64,000 bases of DNA from Adiantum capillus-veneris (taxonomy: Eukaryota > Streptophyta > Polypodiopsida > Polypodiales > Pteridaceae): contig CM043953.1 in NCBI GenBank assembly GCA_014529385.2, positions 76,601,872 to 76,665,871 of the forward strand, given 5' to 3'. This document shows, in pieces, positions 34,579 through 45,886 of this stretch (its first letter is position 1; each line of letters starts with the position of its first letter). Made by a program: the position numbers and the translations under genes. Below the pieces are notes generated by a model. It searched no databases. It was not told where the DNA came from and was given only the letters and a program-made list of their open reading frames with translations.

Positions 34579-35284
34579 CAGATGCAGGTTTTGTAAATTT
34601 TGGCTTGGCCCAGGCTTAGAACTCGGTGAAAGATACACTCTCTTGAATTTTCATGGATAATGCACAAATTTTGCTCATAGATTGGGTCAAATTTGTCAAA
34701 CACAAAAAAACGGAAAAAGTTGACCTACAACTACCAAAATTCGACTAAAAATTATGACGGGTGGTTTGAAAGGCATACCTGTCCGACTAGGAGTCAGCAC
34801 AATAGTAGAAAACCCTGAATGGAGCTCAGAATCTCCTACAAGGATGCAGATGACCATTTCAGTCTCAAGTGATCACACAAGGGAAGAATTTGTCCGAACT
34901 AATGTCAAAGACTAAAAGGCGACTTAGAGATATCCAATTGTCACATTGGTATCCAAAGAATGCCTGAAAAATGCACAAGTCTGGGAAATCTCCAAAGACA
35001 AGGTGAAAAATGCCGGATCAAGTTAGAATCAGACAGCGGCGTAGGCTGATGATAGCAACACGTCATGGAAGCAGTAAAAGCTCAAAAACTAATTTCAACT
35101 AACTCCAGACTCCAACCAGAAATCATCAAGAAAACCAAATATGGTTAGACTTAGTAAAATAAGGTCAAACAGTGAAAAATTGCTCTAATCTATTCATTTT
35201 AAGTCCAAACTTGAAAATAAATCATCAGTGGGCTAGGCAGGCATCGGGGACCAAGGCCATCCAGTTTTCACCCAAAAAAGCCCA

Positions 35285-35310
35285 GGTACTACGATCGCGA
35301 TTGGTGTACC
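35285..35310. repeat. Quasi-palindromic motif, copy 6
   Basis: GGTACTACGATCGCGATTGG then TGTACC; one core change. Confidence 0.78.
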
Positions 35311-35536
35311 TCAACATCAAAATTTGATCAAAACCTAACAGATCTCTTGTACACATCTTGTTCAAGTCACCCATCAAGTTTCAAGCCAATTGGACATCAA
35401 AAACCCCTAAAAAATCAAAGTCTAGTCCAAAACTCCCTTGTAACCCAAAATTGGGACTTATAAACTCAAAAGTGGACCAAAATGAACCTCTAGCTATCAA
35501 CAAACCACTCATGTGATCAGATCTCATTTTGGCCTC

Positions 35537-35562
35537 TGTACTACAATCGCGATCGGTGTACC
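35537..35562. repeat. Quasi-palindromic motif, copy 7
   Basis: TGTACTACAATCGCGATCGG then TGTACC; one core change. Confidence 0.75.
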
Positions 35563-35761
35563 TCAGGCCTAGATTTGGCTCAGATTTCAATCAGTCATAG
35601 CTCTAGTCTTCCTAGTCCCACTGGTGAAATATGGACAAGAATGGATAAAATTTGTTCAAGTTATGATCAATTTTAACTTTTGAACTACTTTTTACTAAAA
35701 GTCTAAATGCTACTGGTTGCGAAAGGAAAATCTTGACAGCTTGTGATTCTACTGACATAGA

Positions 35762-38700
35762 ATGCCTCGCCAAAAGAAAGAAAGACAGTGGGCAGCAGCA
35801 CCATATGAAGTGGATGAGCTCGCTACAGATGAAAAAGCTCACATCTTGGATGAAATACTAGCTCAGATCCCTACTCACATTTTCATCGCGAAGTTTAGGG
35901 ATGCTCATGGTGACATGGTAAAGACGACTATCATGCCACAGAAAATATGGAATCTCCACTGAAGGCCAGAGGTCACAGAAGCCGTGCGGGGTGTGCACTT
36001 GGTGCAGTTTTTTAGATTGCAGCCATGGGGAACAGACTACATGAGGGTCCACGAGCTCATGAGCTTGATACAGTATGATGGGCAAGCAATGCTCACTGAC
36101 AAGGATGGATCGAAGGTAAAGGTAAATATCACAAAAGAAATCATCAACGAAGATTTACATTTCCTTCCAGGGCAACACGACTTGCTGGCAAAGACCAAGT
36201 CACTGGATAACGAGAAGGCATTCATCAAAGCAAAAGGAAACAAGTGCAAATACAGTGACATGATATACGGTGAGCTGGAATTATCGATGAGGTTAATCTC
36301 TCAGCATTTCAGAGTACAAAAGCCTCCTCGTTACACCGAGCCAATCCTGCACATCGCAGTGGTCATGGCTCTAGCAATAGCTGAAAATAGAACCATTCAC
36401 TACGATTATGGTTCTTACATCTTGGAGAGCCTGGTCGAAGCAAATTTGAAAAGCTCGGCAAAGAACAAAAGCTACATGAGTCCGGGGCCAATGCTAACAA
36501 GAATAGCATACCAGGCTTTGGGAATGATTGAAGATCTGTCGGCAGCCAGTTCTCAAATGGCCCTGATTTAGAAAGCAAAGTTGGTTGCTCATTCACTTAG
36601 GACGACAACTAGAGCAACATCATCGCGCTCGGCCAAGGCATCCAACAAGAGATCAAGCGATAAAGAAAAGACTGAGACTGAAGACGAGGGAAACTCTCAA
36701 GGGTCTAAAGACAAAGGACCATCTGAGTTTGAAGAAAGCGAGGAGGAAGACACCAACACACCACTTGAGAAAAGAAAGGGGGAAAGAAATATAGTGCCAC
36801 AGCCTGACTTTCAAAAATCATATGCAGAGGCCCAACAAAGAGTTGAGGAAAGAAGGACCAAGTTGCGGGCTGACAGACAGGCAAGGGTTGCTGCAACACA
36901 ATAAACAAAAAAACGAATGTTCAAGAAGGAAAGACATGAAAGAATAGAAAATGCAGCTCGCGTATGGACTGAAAAGCAAAGGTTAGAAGCGAAACAAAAG
37001 GCTGCAGAAGTGGACATTTCTTTGCAGTCCACTAAAGGAACAAAGGAGAAAGATGCGGCTGATGATACAAACCAAGCAAAGCAATTAAAGAATGTGGAAG
37101 CGCGACGGGCAGCAGATTTGACTCACCAAAGAGTCATAAATATTTTAAAGAAAAGAAAAGAAGAAGCATCTGCTGCGCAGTCAAGGGAAGATGCTTCGAA
37201 GAAGAGGCATGTACGAGAAGTGGAAAAATCACCACCTCCTCCTCCTTCACCGAAATCTCCTCCTCCTCCTCCTTCTCCATCTACCCAAAAACCACCACCT
37301 CCTCCTCCTTCATCCTCACAAAAAGAGTATATGCCTACAGAAGCAGTAGGATACCAAGAAGCCTGTTAGGCTATTGTTGATTTTGACTACAGAAAAACCT
37401 TACAGGAATTAGAAAGACAATTCCAATGCCAGCACGTGGTGCTGAGAGAAAAAGAAAAGCAGGTGCAGGAAGCCCAACAATAGCAAAAAACTGGGCAAGA
37501 AGAGTTAGAGAGCCTACAGGCACAATTGGAGCTCACAACACAGGAACGAGACACTGAGCGACAGCAGGCTCAGTATCTGATCAGAGATCTGGTGGAAGTC
37601 AGGATGGAGTTGACTACCAAGGAAAAAGAATTCCAAGAATTTATTGCAAAGGTACAGAAAGCAGCGGAGCAGCTTTCTTACGAAAGCGCAAGGTTTCAGA
37701 GAATTAATAGCTCATACATCACTATCAAAAGTACTATGACAACCTTGATGGCGAACCAAGAACCTGCAGGAGCATTGTTCTCCACATCAGACAATGCTAC
37801 AGCAGAGAACACCCTAGCAGCGCTGAAAGGGGAGCTAGAGCAAGAGAAACTTCAAAGACAACTGCTCGTATCGGGAATGATGGACCAGACGGCGGCCAAC
37901 GAGCAAAAGGTAAAAGAGCTGGAGCAACAATTGGCAGTGGCGAGAGCAGAATTAGAGACTCAGAAACAGATTAGCAAGACATTGCTGAAGGAAAAAGAAG
38001 ACTTGATTTCTCAACAGCAAATCAGAACAGACGCAGCCCAGGTGCAACCGCAATTGCTGTCTAGTCAAGACCTGCCTGATGTGCTTGAAACTTCACATGA
38101 AGGAGAACAAGGACAGGGATCGTCCGAGGGAGACCTAGATATTAGAGATGACCTCACTAAAAGCATCAAGGACATGGCAAAGGGACCAGCAAAAGAGTAC
38201 ATGATGTATGAAAAGAAGATAATGGAGTCAGCGGCCTTGGCGTTCTTACAGCTTGAAGAGCAGTTGGAGGGGTTTGGCCATGAGTACCTACCATTTCCCT
38301 TGATATGCCACGAAGCAATCCTATGGAAGGAGAAGATGCGGCCGACCCTGCCACGAAAGACAAACAGGGGTTACGAAGGTGTAGCACTGACGGCTGAAGA
38401 AGCATAGGTACTCATCGACGACCACCCAAAGTGTAGGCAGAAGTGGTTGGACAAGTGGCCACAGGATCTGACCAACTACCATAACGCTCCTCAGCACATT
38501 CAGATAGATCCTACTTTATTCCCAGTCCCTAGAAGACGCACATGGAAGGACTTTGTCACATGGAAAGGCTCAAGACAGCAAAAGCTGAACTACCTAGTAC
38601 TCACAGTGCAACATCCTCCTACAGTAGCCTATGTAGTCAACACCCTAAACTCGACAATCACCTTGCTACGAGATGTCCCCGACGTGGCCTGTTAGATGCT

Positions 38701-38990
38701 ACTAAAGATAGCCCGGATGATCATCACCTACATCTAGGTGTTCAAAGACACTGAAGGCGATGATCATCCATGGAACCTGTTCTTGGAAGGGCATAGAGGG
38801 ATCATCTAGAATCTCCAAGATTCTCCACCACGACATATTTTGATGGCAATGTACTCAAGGCTAATGTACCTGCCTTCACATTACTTGCAGACTTTTGAAG
38901 AGGCCTTCGTCTCACAGGTTTCTTCAAAATCGACTCAAGGATCCTCCATTGTATGGCGAAGGACCTCAAGGCATGGTATGTAGCATACGA
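35762..38990 (+). pseudogene. Additional downstream ORF of element F: helical and coiled-coil protein
   Basis: A single reading frame from MPRQKKERQW at 35762 to about 38990 (over 1,000 codons) with no frameshift but stops near 35960, 36569, 36902, 37367, 37481, 38405, 38693, 38735 and 38807. The N-terminal 270 residues look globular (FIAKFRDAHGDMVKTTIM, LELSMRLISQHFRVQ, ILHIAVVMALAIAENRTIHYDYG). Then come an acidic/basic low-complexity stretch, a proline-rich block (PPPPPSPKSPPPPPS), a long heptad-rich coiled coil (37400-38050) and a compact C-terminal part (QHIQIDPTLFPVPRRRTWKD). Extra ORFs between pol and the 3' LTR are known in large plant Ty3 elements; function is unknown. Confidence 0.7.
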
Positions 38991-39135
38991 GCACACTTTA
39001 AGTGAAAATCCTTTCAGACAGCATCAAGAAGCCCTGGAAGCTGTCCTTTAAACACGGAGTTTTTCAGCAACACTTGCTTCCTTGGAGCCCCATCAAGGAC
39101 CAAAGCTCTGAACATGCATGAAGGCATGCAAGGAT

Positions 39136-39149
39136 AAGGAAGGGGGGAG
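39136..39149 (+). other. 3' polypurine tract of element F
   Basis: AAGGAAGGGGGGAG immediately before the LTR start TGTTTGGCGG at 39150. Confidence 0.88.
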
Positions 39150-40069
39150 TGTTTGGCGGACGAAATGACGAAGCTGCGGTTTCCAAAGAAAGAGTCACAT
39201 TTTTCAGGGAATCTACATTTTTGCGGAAATCTCATCCTTTGTAAAAGAGCTTCTCTGAGCCAAGAACTTGTAAAAGAATTTATGATTAATTTTCTAGGAG
39301 AAAATGTATATAAGAGAGCCAGTTAAAAGTTTAAGAGCTTTTGGCTGGACAAGCCATTTGTAAAGACCTAAACTATAAAGGTCAATTTTGTAAGTTTGAA
39401 CATTATCTTTTTTATGAGAAACTGAGAAGACAGCGTACGTTTGAGAGCTTCTTTTTGCTCCAACTTGTAATCTTCGCTACTGTGGCTACGGTAATCCGAA
39501 TTCAATTTTTTTTATTGCATTGTGATCCTCTTACTTTGCTCTTCCATTCAAGTGTAATCATTCAAGATTCGGTGTAACTGTTCAACTATGAGTTTGTGGC
39601 CTTAAATCACTGTTTTGAGTGATTATATGCGTATTTTATGTTGTTTTGACCCTAGGAGAGGCTTCAGGGATCCTAAAACGACCCTTTAGGATCATCTGTT
39701 TGCTGTTTTTGACGACTTTAGGACGAACGATCGCGATCTTTGTACCTCTCCAGAATGCTGTGACAGTGATAGGATATGTTCTTGATAGTCCCTTGTAGCT
39801 TCCCTTCAAGTTTCATGCGATTCTGACATGGTTTGCATGGTAAACGGGTGTGATGACTGTAGAGTTGTGTAGAAGGGCATAGGTAGATTGCTTGGATTTT
39901 GTGCATATGATTTGCTTGCAGAGTTGGTAGTTGCATCCCATCGAGTTCAATTCATTAGGATTGACACCCTAGTGAGTTTCCATGCCTTATCCTGGTCGCT
40001 TCCCTTGTATTGATATTTTATGTTGATGCGTGAGAGCTATGCTATGGACGTCCATCGCGGCGACCCACA
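39150..40069 (+). repeat. 3' LTR of element F
   Basis: 920 bp, direct repeat of 7669-8588, from TGTTTGGCGGACG to GCGACCCACA. TATA box TATATAAG at 39306-39313. At 39722-39746 it carries a copy of the core motif with an intact CGATCGCGATC. Sequence after 40069 returns to the outer element's integrase. Confidence 0.92.
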
Positions 40070-41545
40070 TTTCTCAAATGGACCATATGAGATGATAGGA
40101 GTTTGTGGTTCGTAGGTTAATGTGCGATCACTGGCCACTTGACAAGCCTTGCATGTTTTGCATCAATGGTGTACATCCCTGTTCAAACTAGGCCAAGACT
40201 ATCCTACTTGTAGAATCTTCCTACTGGTGATACCTAGAGCAAAATGACTACCGCAGACATCATCATGGCAACTTGAAATTAACTATGTCATCTCACTGGA
40301 GGTTGGCACCCGCTTGAGAATATGATCCTTGCCCTTACAATACAAGTGGTCGTTTACAAGGCGATATCTAGTAGCCTTCCTTACCAACCACTGTTTCTGG
40401 CCTTTGGTGTATCCTTTCGGATATTCTCCAGTATCCAAAAAGCTGTCGAGAGCAGGCATAGCATCACTACCTTGAAAGAGGGGTAGCTTTAGTTTGATTG
40501 CTCCTACGCGAACGTCTTGTATTCTTTCTTTTGCTAGAGCATCTGCCTCCTGATTTTCTGCTCTAGGGACATGAAATAGTTTCACTGCTTCAAACTTCCT
40601 TAGAAGATTCTTAACTTGGCATAGTTGACCAAGTAAAACCTGATTTTTACAAACCCAAGTGCCATTTATCTGCCTTATCAAAAGAAAAGCATCGCCAAAC
40701 ACATTTAGGTGCTGAATTCCTTGTGAAATACATTGTTCCAACCCAAGAATTAGGGCTGCATATTTTGCTTCATTGTTGGAGTGGGAGTGTAATAACTGCC
40801 CGATGGAGAATACTCTTTCTTGTTGCTCATTGAAAATGACTATACCAGCTGTAGACTGGTCCATTCCTCTCTTGTATGCTCCGTCAAAGAAAAGAGAGTG
40901 AGCTTTTTCTAGCCTAGGACTCTCTACCATTGGTGTCTCTTCCTTTCCTTCCATGTTGACCTTCAGTTTCTTCTCATAGTGGCGATGAGTGAGAGTTCCC
41001 GCTAAACTAGCCCTGGTGGAGTTTTCTACTTGCATGGTGTAGTCAAACTCTTGTAATCTAATTAACCACTTAGAGATCCTAGATGAGACGTCCATGTGTC
41101 GCATTACATAGGGGAAAACCTCCTCCATTGTCAGGATTACAAAGGGTCTAGGCAGGAGATAGGAGCGGAAATTTGTGGTAGCAAACATTAGTGCCAGAAC
41201 CATGTGTTCTACTTCGGTAAATCCCTTTTTTGACGGGGTCATGACACGACTAGAGAAGTAAATAGGACGCATGAAAGAAGTTTGGGGGTCCTTTTGCATT
41301 AACACGGCTCCTGGTGTATCACTTCCTGCACTAAGGTTCACATAAAATGGCTCGTCCCACTTAGGGGGTGAAATGGTGGGAAGCTTAGCTAGGATTTGCT
41401 TTACCTCAGTAAACTGCTGCTCATTCTCTTCACTCCATGAGAAGGCATCCCTCTGGGTGAGTTGTTGTAGGGGAAGGACCACTTGAGATAGCAAGTGAAC
41501 GAACCTGCTTAAGTATCTTACCTTCTGAAGGAAAGAAACCAACTA
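40070..41545 (-). pseudogene. Dual RNase H and integrase N-terminus of the outer element
   Basis: The frame 41542-40283 encodes the RT thumb/connection, a native Ty3 RNase H (EPFYVNLSAGSDTPGAVLMQ, GFTEVEHMVLALMF), then an archaeal-type RNase H from about 40900 (LFFDGAYKRG, NNEAKYAALILGLEQ, VFGDAFLLIRQINGTW, VPRAENQEADALAKE) with its four acidic positions kept. The integrase zinc-finger end follows with small lesions (KTCKACQVASD, YGPFEK) and stops at the F insertion. This half is much better preserved than element A. Confidence 0.9.
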
Positions 41546-42060
41546 CTTAGCGGTGGTGGGTGACGACAAAGATACTAGGGCTTGAATCTTGCTAGGGTCA
41601 GCCTCAATCCCTTTTGCTAAAATTACATGGCCAAGGAGAGTGACTTTTCTTTCACCAATGTGACACTTGTCCACGTTGAGCTTTCCACCCAAGGCTTGCA
41701 GCCTGGTTAATCCATCATAGACTTTGCTTAAATGAAGGGCTCGTGAACAAAGGTCACATAGCGCTGAAATGTGGCCGGGGCGTTAGTGAGGCCAAACGGC
41801 ATCACCCTGTAAGAAAAGCATCCCCAAGGTGTGATGAAGGTTGTCTTCTTCTGATCTACTTCCGCAATGCTAATCTGGAAGTATCCTGAGTAGCCATCGC
41901 ACACTGTGTATCGTTCGTGACCCGCCACTTCATTAAGTATTTCATCCTGGAATGGGAGGGGAAAGTGATTCCTCTTCGTGGCTGCATTGAGAGGTTTATA
42001 GTCCACATAGACTCTCCGCTTACCATTTTTTTTTTGGTGTGACTACTACTGGGGAGACCC
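41546..42060 (-). pseudogene. RT of the outer element, catalytic motif deleted
   Basis: MDYKPLNAATKRNHFPLPF, VCDGYSGYFQISIAE and MPFGLTNAPATFQRYVT are intact, but after FVHEPF the sequence jumps to LSKVYDGLTRLQALGG. Compared with element A (which has PYFGKS...IDEFCIYS between these points), about 20-25 codons carrying the catalytic Asp-Asp are missing and the frame is shifted. A run of eight T near 42029 also shifts the frame at PKKKW. Confidence 0.88.
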
Positions 42061-42598
42061 ATCCTGAGTCTTCGACCGGGTAGATGAAACCTGCTTGTAG
42101 AAAAATTCTCACTTCTTGTTGGATTACTCTAAGTCTTTTGAGCTTCTGCACTACGGGTTTACTGCCTTCCTTAAGTTTTATGTGGTGTTGCACCACTGTA
42201 ATTCCTGTGATCTTATCATATCCATCAATGAACAAAGTAGTGAAGTTACCTAGCATGGAAACATATTCCTTCCTATCTTCATCGGTTAACTCATTTGAGA
42301 GCATTTTTTGTAATTTACTTGCATCCTCCAAGGACTGCGTACCTGATGATTCCTCTTGGTTTGTCAGGGGTGTTTCAGAGTGTGTCAATCTTTTTTGGTG
42401 TTTAAGAATGACCCCCATTACTTCGATGCTAATGTCACTTCCGTCGGTGGTGGTTGTCTCTTCTCCTGAGGTAGACGAATAGTCGCTGGTGGACTCATCT
42501 TCTAAAGCCTCCAAGATCATGTTGTGTTGCTTCCCAGTCCTTGTGTCGTAGAATATGGACTTTCCTTTAGCGTCCTTCATCTGAATCATTCCGGTGCT
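42061..42598 (-). pseudogene. Protease-RT linker of the outer element
   Basis: Part of a 189-codon frame (42589-42020) with an acidic Ser/Thr-rich segment (STSDYSSTSGEETTTTDGSD) and then the RT entry sequence (TVVQHHIKLKEGSKPVVQKL, VREFL-like IFLQAGFIYPVEDSGWVSPVVV). The stop at 42599-42601 separates it from the protease frame and may be a single substitution. Confidence 0.75.
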
Positions 42599-43528
42599 CT
42601 AGTCTTGTTTAGCCTCCATGGTCATAAGCCAAGGCCTCCCAAGAATGATGGGGTAGCCCTCCTCTTTGTGTGGCATGACGACGATGTCTACCTCCACTTC
42701 TGTATTGAATGCTTTTACTTTGACCGCATTCACAATGCCCATGCATTTCACTCTTACATTGTTTGCCATTTTGGCTCGGCATGGTGCCAGCCTACTTACC
42801 TCTAGACGTAGATGATGCATCATCTTCTCACTCATGATGCATATTTGCGCGCCACCATCTATGTAGACGTTTGATATTTTTTGCCCCTTGATGTGAGCAT
42901 CCATGGTTGGTAGGATGTTGTCAAAATCCCTTCCAGAGATAGCCCCAGCTATCCTGGGCCTTGATTTCCTGGTATTTACCATTTTTGTCCATTGCCTTCT
43001 CATTCTTGGTGCAAGGTGGAGTAATTGGGGCCAAGTTATCTTTGGGCCCTGTATTAACACATCCTGAACTAAGTCATAGGGTTTTGCATACTCACCTAGT
43101 GAGAAGTCCACAATGTCTATTTTTCGTCGTGGTGTAGATGCTTGCTTGCTAGACTCGCCCTCCCCTTTCATATTCTCTTCTCTTTGAGAGGCTTCCTCAT
43201 GCCTGGCATGCTTCACTCCCATAGCATCCACTTCTTCTACCTTCACTTTCCCTTTGTGCTTCTCTCGAATTGATTCTTCTACCTTTGCCTTCCCTTTAGC
43301 ATCCAAGCTAATAACACTCACCACTTGGTTCACAGCAGGTGGTGGGGGTAGTGGTGGAATGAGAGGTTGGGGTGGTGGTTGTTGTTGTGCAGGTGGTCGA
43401 AGGATCTGGATCGATGGGATCGAGCGTGGTTGCCTCGGTGGTGGTGGTCTTGCTCTTGGCGGAGAGATTTGATTCTGTCTCCCCCCTCTATTGAAATTTT
43501 GCCTCCTTGGATGTGGGCAGTAGTACAT
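42599..43528 (-). pseudogene. Gag C-terminus and protease of the outer element
   Basis: Upstream, 43566-43515 encodes an intact CCHC zinc knuckle (CYNCREDGHGMYYC). A Pro-rich linker (IPPLPPPPAV) follows, then basic/acidic sequence and the retropepsin domain from about 42960: VYIDGGAQICIMSEKM (catalytic Asp in D-G-G-A), VMPHKEEGYPIILGRPWL. The frame is open for 309 codons. Protease would cleave the polyprotein in the particle. Confidence 0.85.
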
Positions 43529-43564
43529 TCCATGGCCGTCTTCCCTACAATTATAACAATGGTA

Positions 43565-44307
43565 CTCTTGGTTCTGCCTTTGTTGTCCTCTTCCTTGTTT
43601 TGGATTCCTAAGAGGTGCATGCCCTTGCTACACCAGATGTACGGATAAACTCTCTAGTTGGGTGGTGATGCGACTCAGCAGAGGTCTTGCTGCTCCTCTG
43701 ATGCCTCTTGCTGTTGGACTCTATGACTGGCTGTTGCAGTCACTGGGGTTGGTCGGGCTGAGCTTGTTTCCTCTGACTCGTTTACTCTTGCTTGCATGCG
43801 CAACTTCTTGTCTTTAAGACGGGCTACTTTGATTGCCAACTCATATGTTGCAGGAAACCTTCCCTTCACCTTCTCTCTAAGCGGCAACCATAGACCAACA
43901 ATAAAACAGTCCTTCTTTAGGAAATTAGGCGCTCCTTCTCCTTCCTCGAGTAAGACAACCCATATCTCCCATAAGTCCACAAATTTGGACTCGTAGGTGG
44001 CATACTCTAGTAGACTTCCCTGCTTCAATTCTGTCAATAGCTGTCATAGCTTTTCCGAGGTTGTGCCTCCACCAAACATCTTCACAAAGGCAGCCCTTAA
44101 CACATCCCATGTATTCTTGGTAGCCTGAGGCAATGCAGTATACCAGGACTTGGCCTCTACTTTCATCAGTAGAGGAAAAATTCGAAGTCGTGAAGCATCG
44201 TCATCTTTGTTGGAGATGACACAAGCAATGTCGAAATCATCCAAAAAGTCAGTGGTGAGATCTTCTCCCTTCTTTCCACTGAATGTGGGGAAAGAAACAC
44301 TTGCCAT
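43565..44307 (-). pseudogene. Gag (capsid) of the outer element
   Basis: The start MASVSFPTFSGKKGEDLTTD at 44307 fits the N-terminus of Tat-type gag. It continues AKSWYTALPQATKNTWDVLRAAFVKMFGG, a stop near 44044, then YATYESKFVDLW, FIVGLWLPLREKVKGRFPATY and an alanine/lysine-rich end. This is the Retrotrans_gag capsid fold. Only one stop and a shift near the zinc knuckle break it. Confidence 0.85.
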
Positions 44308-44314
44308 GGTAGTG

Positions 44315-44637
44315 ACTCACCAAAATTACAAACCTCTTTCTTTTTAGATTAATGACAATAGCGGCTCATAGCAGCTTTTTATAGGATTGGGTGGATAGGT
44401 TTAAACAGGATAAAGATAGAAACATTAAAGGAATGATGGTAATCCAATATGGGGATAATGATAGGGTTTGGGGAATTAAGCATTTCTCCTAATACCGTCG
44501 CACCGAATAGGTACATGATCTTTTGTTGGTAGAAGATCTTCCCATCTACATAGATATTCACATGCATATGCTGCAGGAATCTGAACGAGAATGCTGTCGG
44601 CCCGTTTTCCATCATATACAGAGGGTGGAGTACTTAC
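44315..44637 (-). other. Spacer between ORF1 and gag
   Basis: AT-rich; a short frame (44615-44379) has no recognisable domain. Likely untranslated or decayed end of ORF1. Confidence 0.5.
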
Positions 44638-45602
44638 TTATACTCTTACCGTGCCAGTGTTGATGAGTCGGCACATCCACAGGAGGTCATCGTCTTTCAT
44701 GGGCTCTACCTTTCCTTCGTCGCTCAGCACGTACATGGTGATGGCAACGCGTCTGACCACTCCTAGCCTCTTGGCTAGTAGCAATTGCAGATAATTTCCG
44801 TAGTCGGCGTGTTGCATGAATTCTACTCCATTCAGTTGCAACTCGTCTCCAGCCCATTGGGTTTTACCCGTGGTAGAGAGATTCTTCAGGATAACTTGTA
44901 CAGGGAGAGGAGGGAGATCCTCTACTCGTCTTCCAAAACAGCGAGAGTAGTAGCCGGACCACTCTTCCCTACGACATGGGAATCTTCTTACCACTTCTTC
45001 TTCAGGATTGTCAAAGTGGATTGGTAGCACTCGCATGCGTCGTGCAAATCGGTAGGCGACCTTCCGCCGCCTATCTTTGGATGACTTCCTCTTTGGCAAG
45101 CTGGGTACAACCCGAATTTTTGAGCTTGAAGCACTTGCTTGGCCAGATGCTCCTCCCTTTGGGGTCATGTGTTTCCAGACTGGCTTATTTTCTCCTTACC
45201 TTTGGCTTGAGAAGCCCCCTTAGGCCATTTTGGAGTAAAGGTTATAACTTTGACTACAGTTTCTTTAGGGAAGAGAGGCCTCACCGTTTTCTTTCCTTCT
45301 TTGATGTGAATGACTTCTTCGCGATGAATGTCGATGTAGACGATTTCAGCCCCTTCATTGCCTTCGTTGCTGGCACTCATGACAGTGTGTTTCGGTTGAC
45401 AACAGTGATGGCACCTCACAGACCTCCCACCTGATGCTCTCAATTTGTGGTTAGAACGAGCAACACGAGATGGATAATTTACCTCTTGAATACTGACAAC
45501 ACTGCAGCTTGGCAGTAGTACTTCAATGAAGGCGGCTAGTGCCTCCTTAGTCTCCTCTTCTTCCGTCCTCCAGTTAGAAAATTCCTTCAGCCATTCATCC
45601 AT
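44638..45602 (-). pseudogene. ORF1 upstream of gag in the outer element
   Basis: Two overlapping frames, 45602-45165 (MDEWLKEFSNWRTEEEETKEAL; CHHCCQPKH cluster; PKETVVKVITF) and 45168-44638 (MTPKGGASGQASASSSK; KRKSSKDRRRKVAYRFARR; EEWSGYYSRCFG). Stops between them suggest one ancestral ORF with a shift. It lies between the 5' LTR and gag, where Ogre/Tat elements carry an ORF1 of unknown role. No known domain was recognised. Confidence 0.65.
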
Positions 45603-45839
45603 GATTGATGGCGTGCGTTACTTTTAGCATTGTAAACCGAAGGTTTCTTAGAAGCCCTCCTCAGTGGGGGCATCAAATCACCGGAGCAAAGCGAACCCCG
45701 AACCCCGAACCCCGACGGCCTCTAAAAAACGCCGGGGCCGAATGGCGCGCCTCGAGCCTGTCACGGTAAAGTGAATAGGGGGCACCACCTAGCTTTGAGC
45801 GGCTAGGACGCAGACCATGACAATATGAACACCGCAAAG

Positions 45840-45841
<2 letters not shown>

Positions 45842-45884
<43 letters not shown>
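45842..45884. repeat. (CA)n microsatellite
   Basis: About 21 CA units; occupies the position held by the AG tract (4517-4609) in the 3' LTR. Confidence 0.97.

Positions 45885-45886
<2 letters not shown>

Larger units (their letters stand above)
33213..35761 (+). other. Non-coding spacer of element F with motif copies
   Basis: No supported gene. It starts with an internal purine tract at 33474-33487 and then resembles the leader at 8589-10146 in style, with four copies of the quasi-palindromic motif (34439-34464, 34553-34578, 35285-35310, 35537-35562). Short open frames here lack any recognisable domain. Confidence 0.6.
7669..40069 (+). mobile_element. Element F: large Ty3/gypsy element with nested insertions
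   Basis: Two direct 920-bp repeats, 7669-8588 and 39150-40069, begin TGTTTGGCGG and end in CA, and they flank the whole block. A purine run AAGGAAGGGGGGAG precedes the right copy, as expected for a 3' LTR. Inside are a leader with a quasi-palindromic motif, a 224-codon ORF, a Ty3 pol region, a long spacer and a downstream coiled-coil ORF, all plus strand. Removing element G (with H and CACTA) leaves roughly 13-14 kb. The LTRs differ at scattered positions (by eye several percent), so the insertion is not recent. No exact target duplication was found (GTAAA left, TTTCT right). Assignment of pol and the downstream ORF to F rests on contiguity with its right LTR. Confidence 0.75.

Noticed and set aside
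7666-40080. AAATG found at both ends of F as a possible 5-bp target duplication
   Set aside because: Using it would make the LTR begin TTTGG instead of TG and end TCTC instead of CA; the TG...CA ends at 7669 and 40069 fit better, so no duplication is claimed.
42084-42482. Plus-strand frames at 42084-42805 and 44976-45434
   Set aside because: They are shadows of the minus-strand polyprotein; the minus frames carry recognisable domains.
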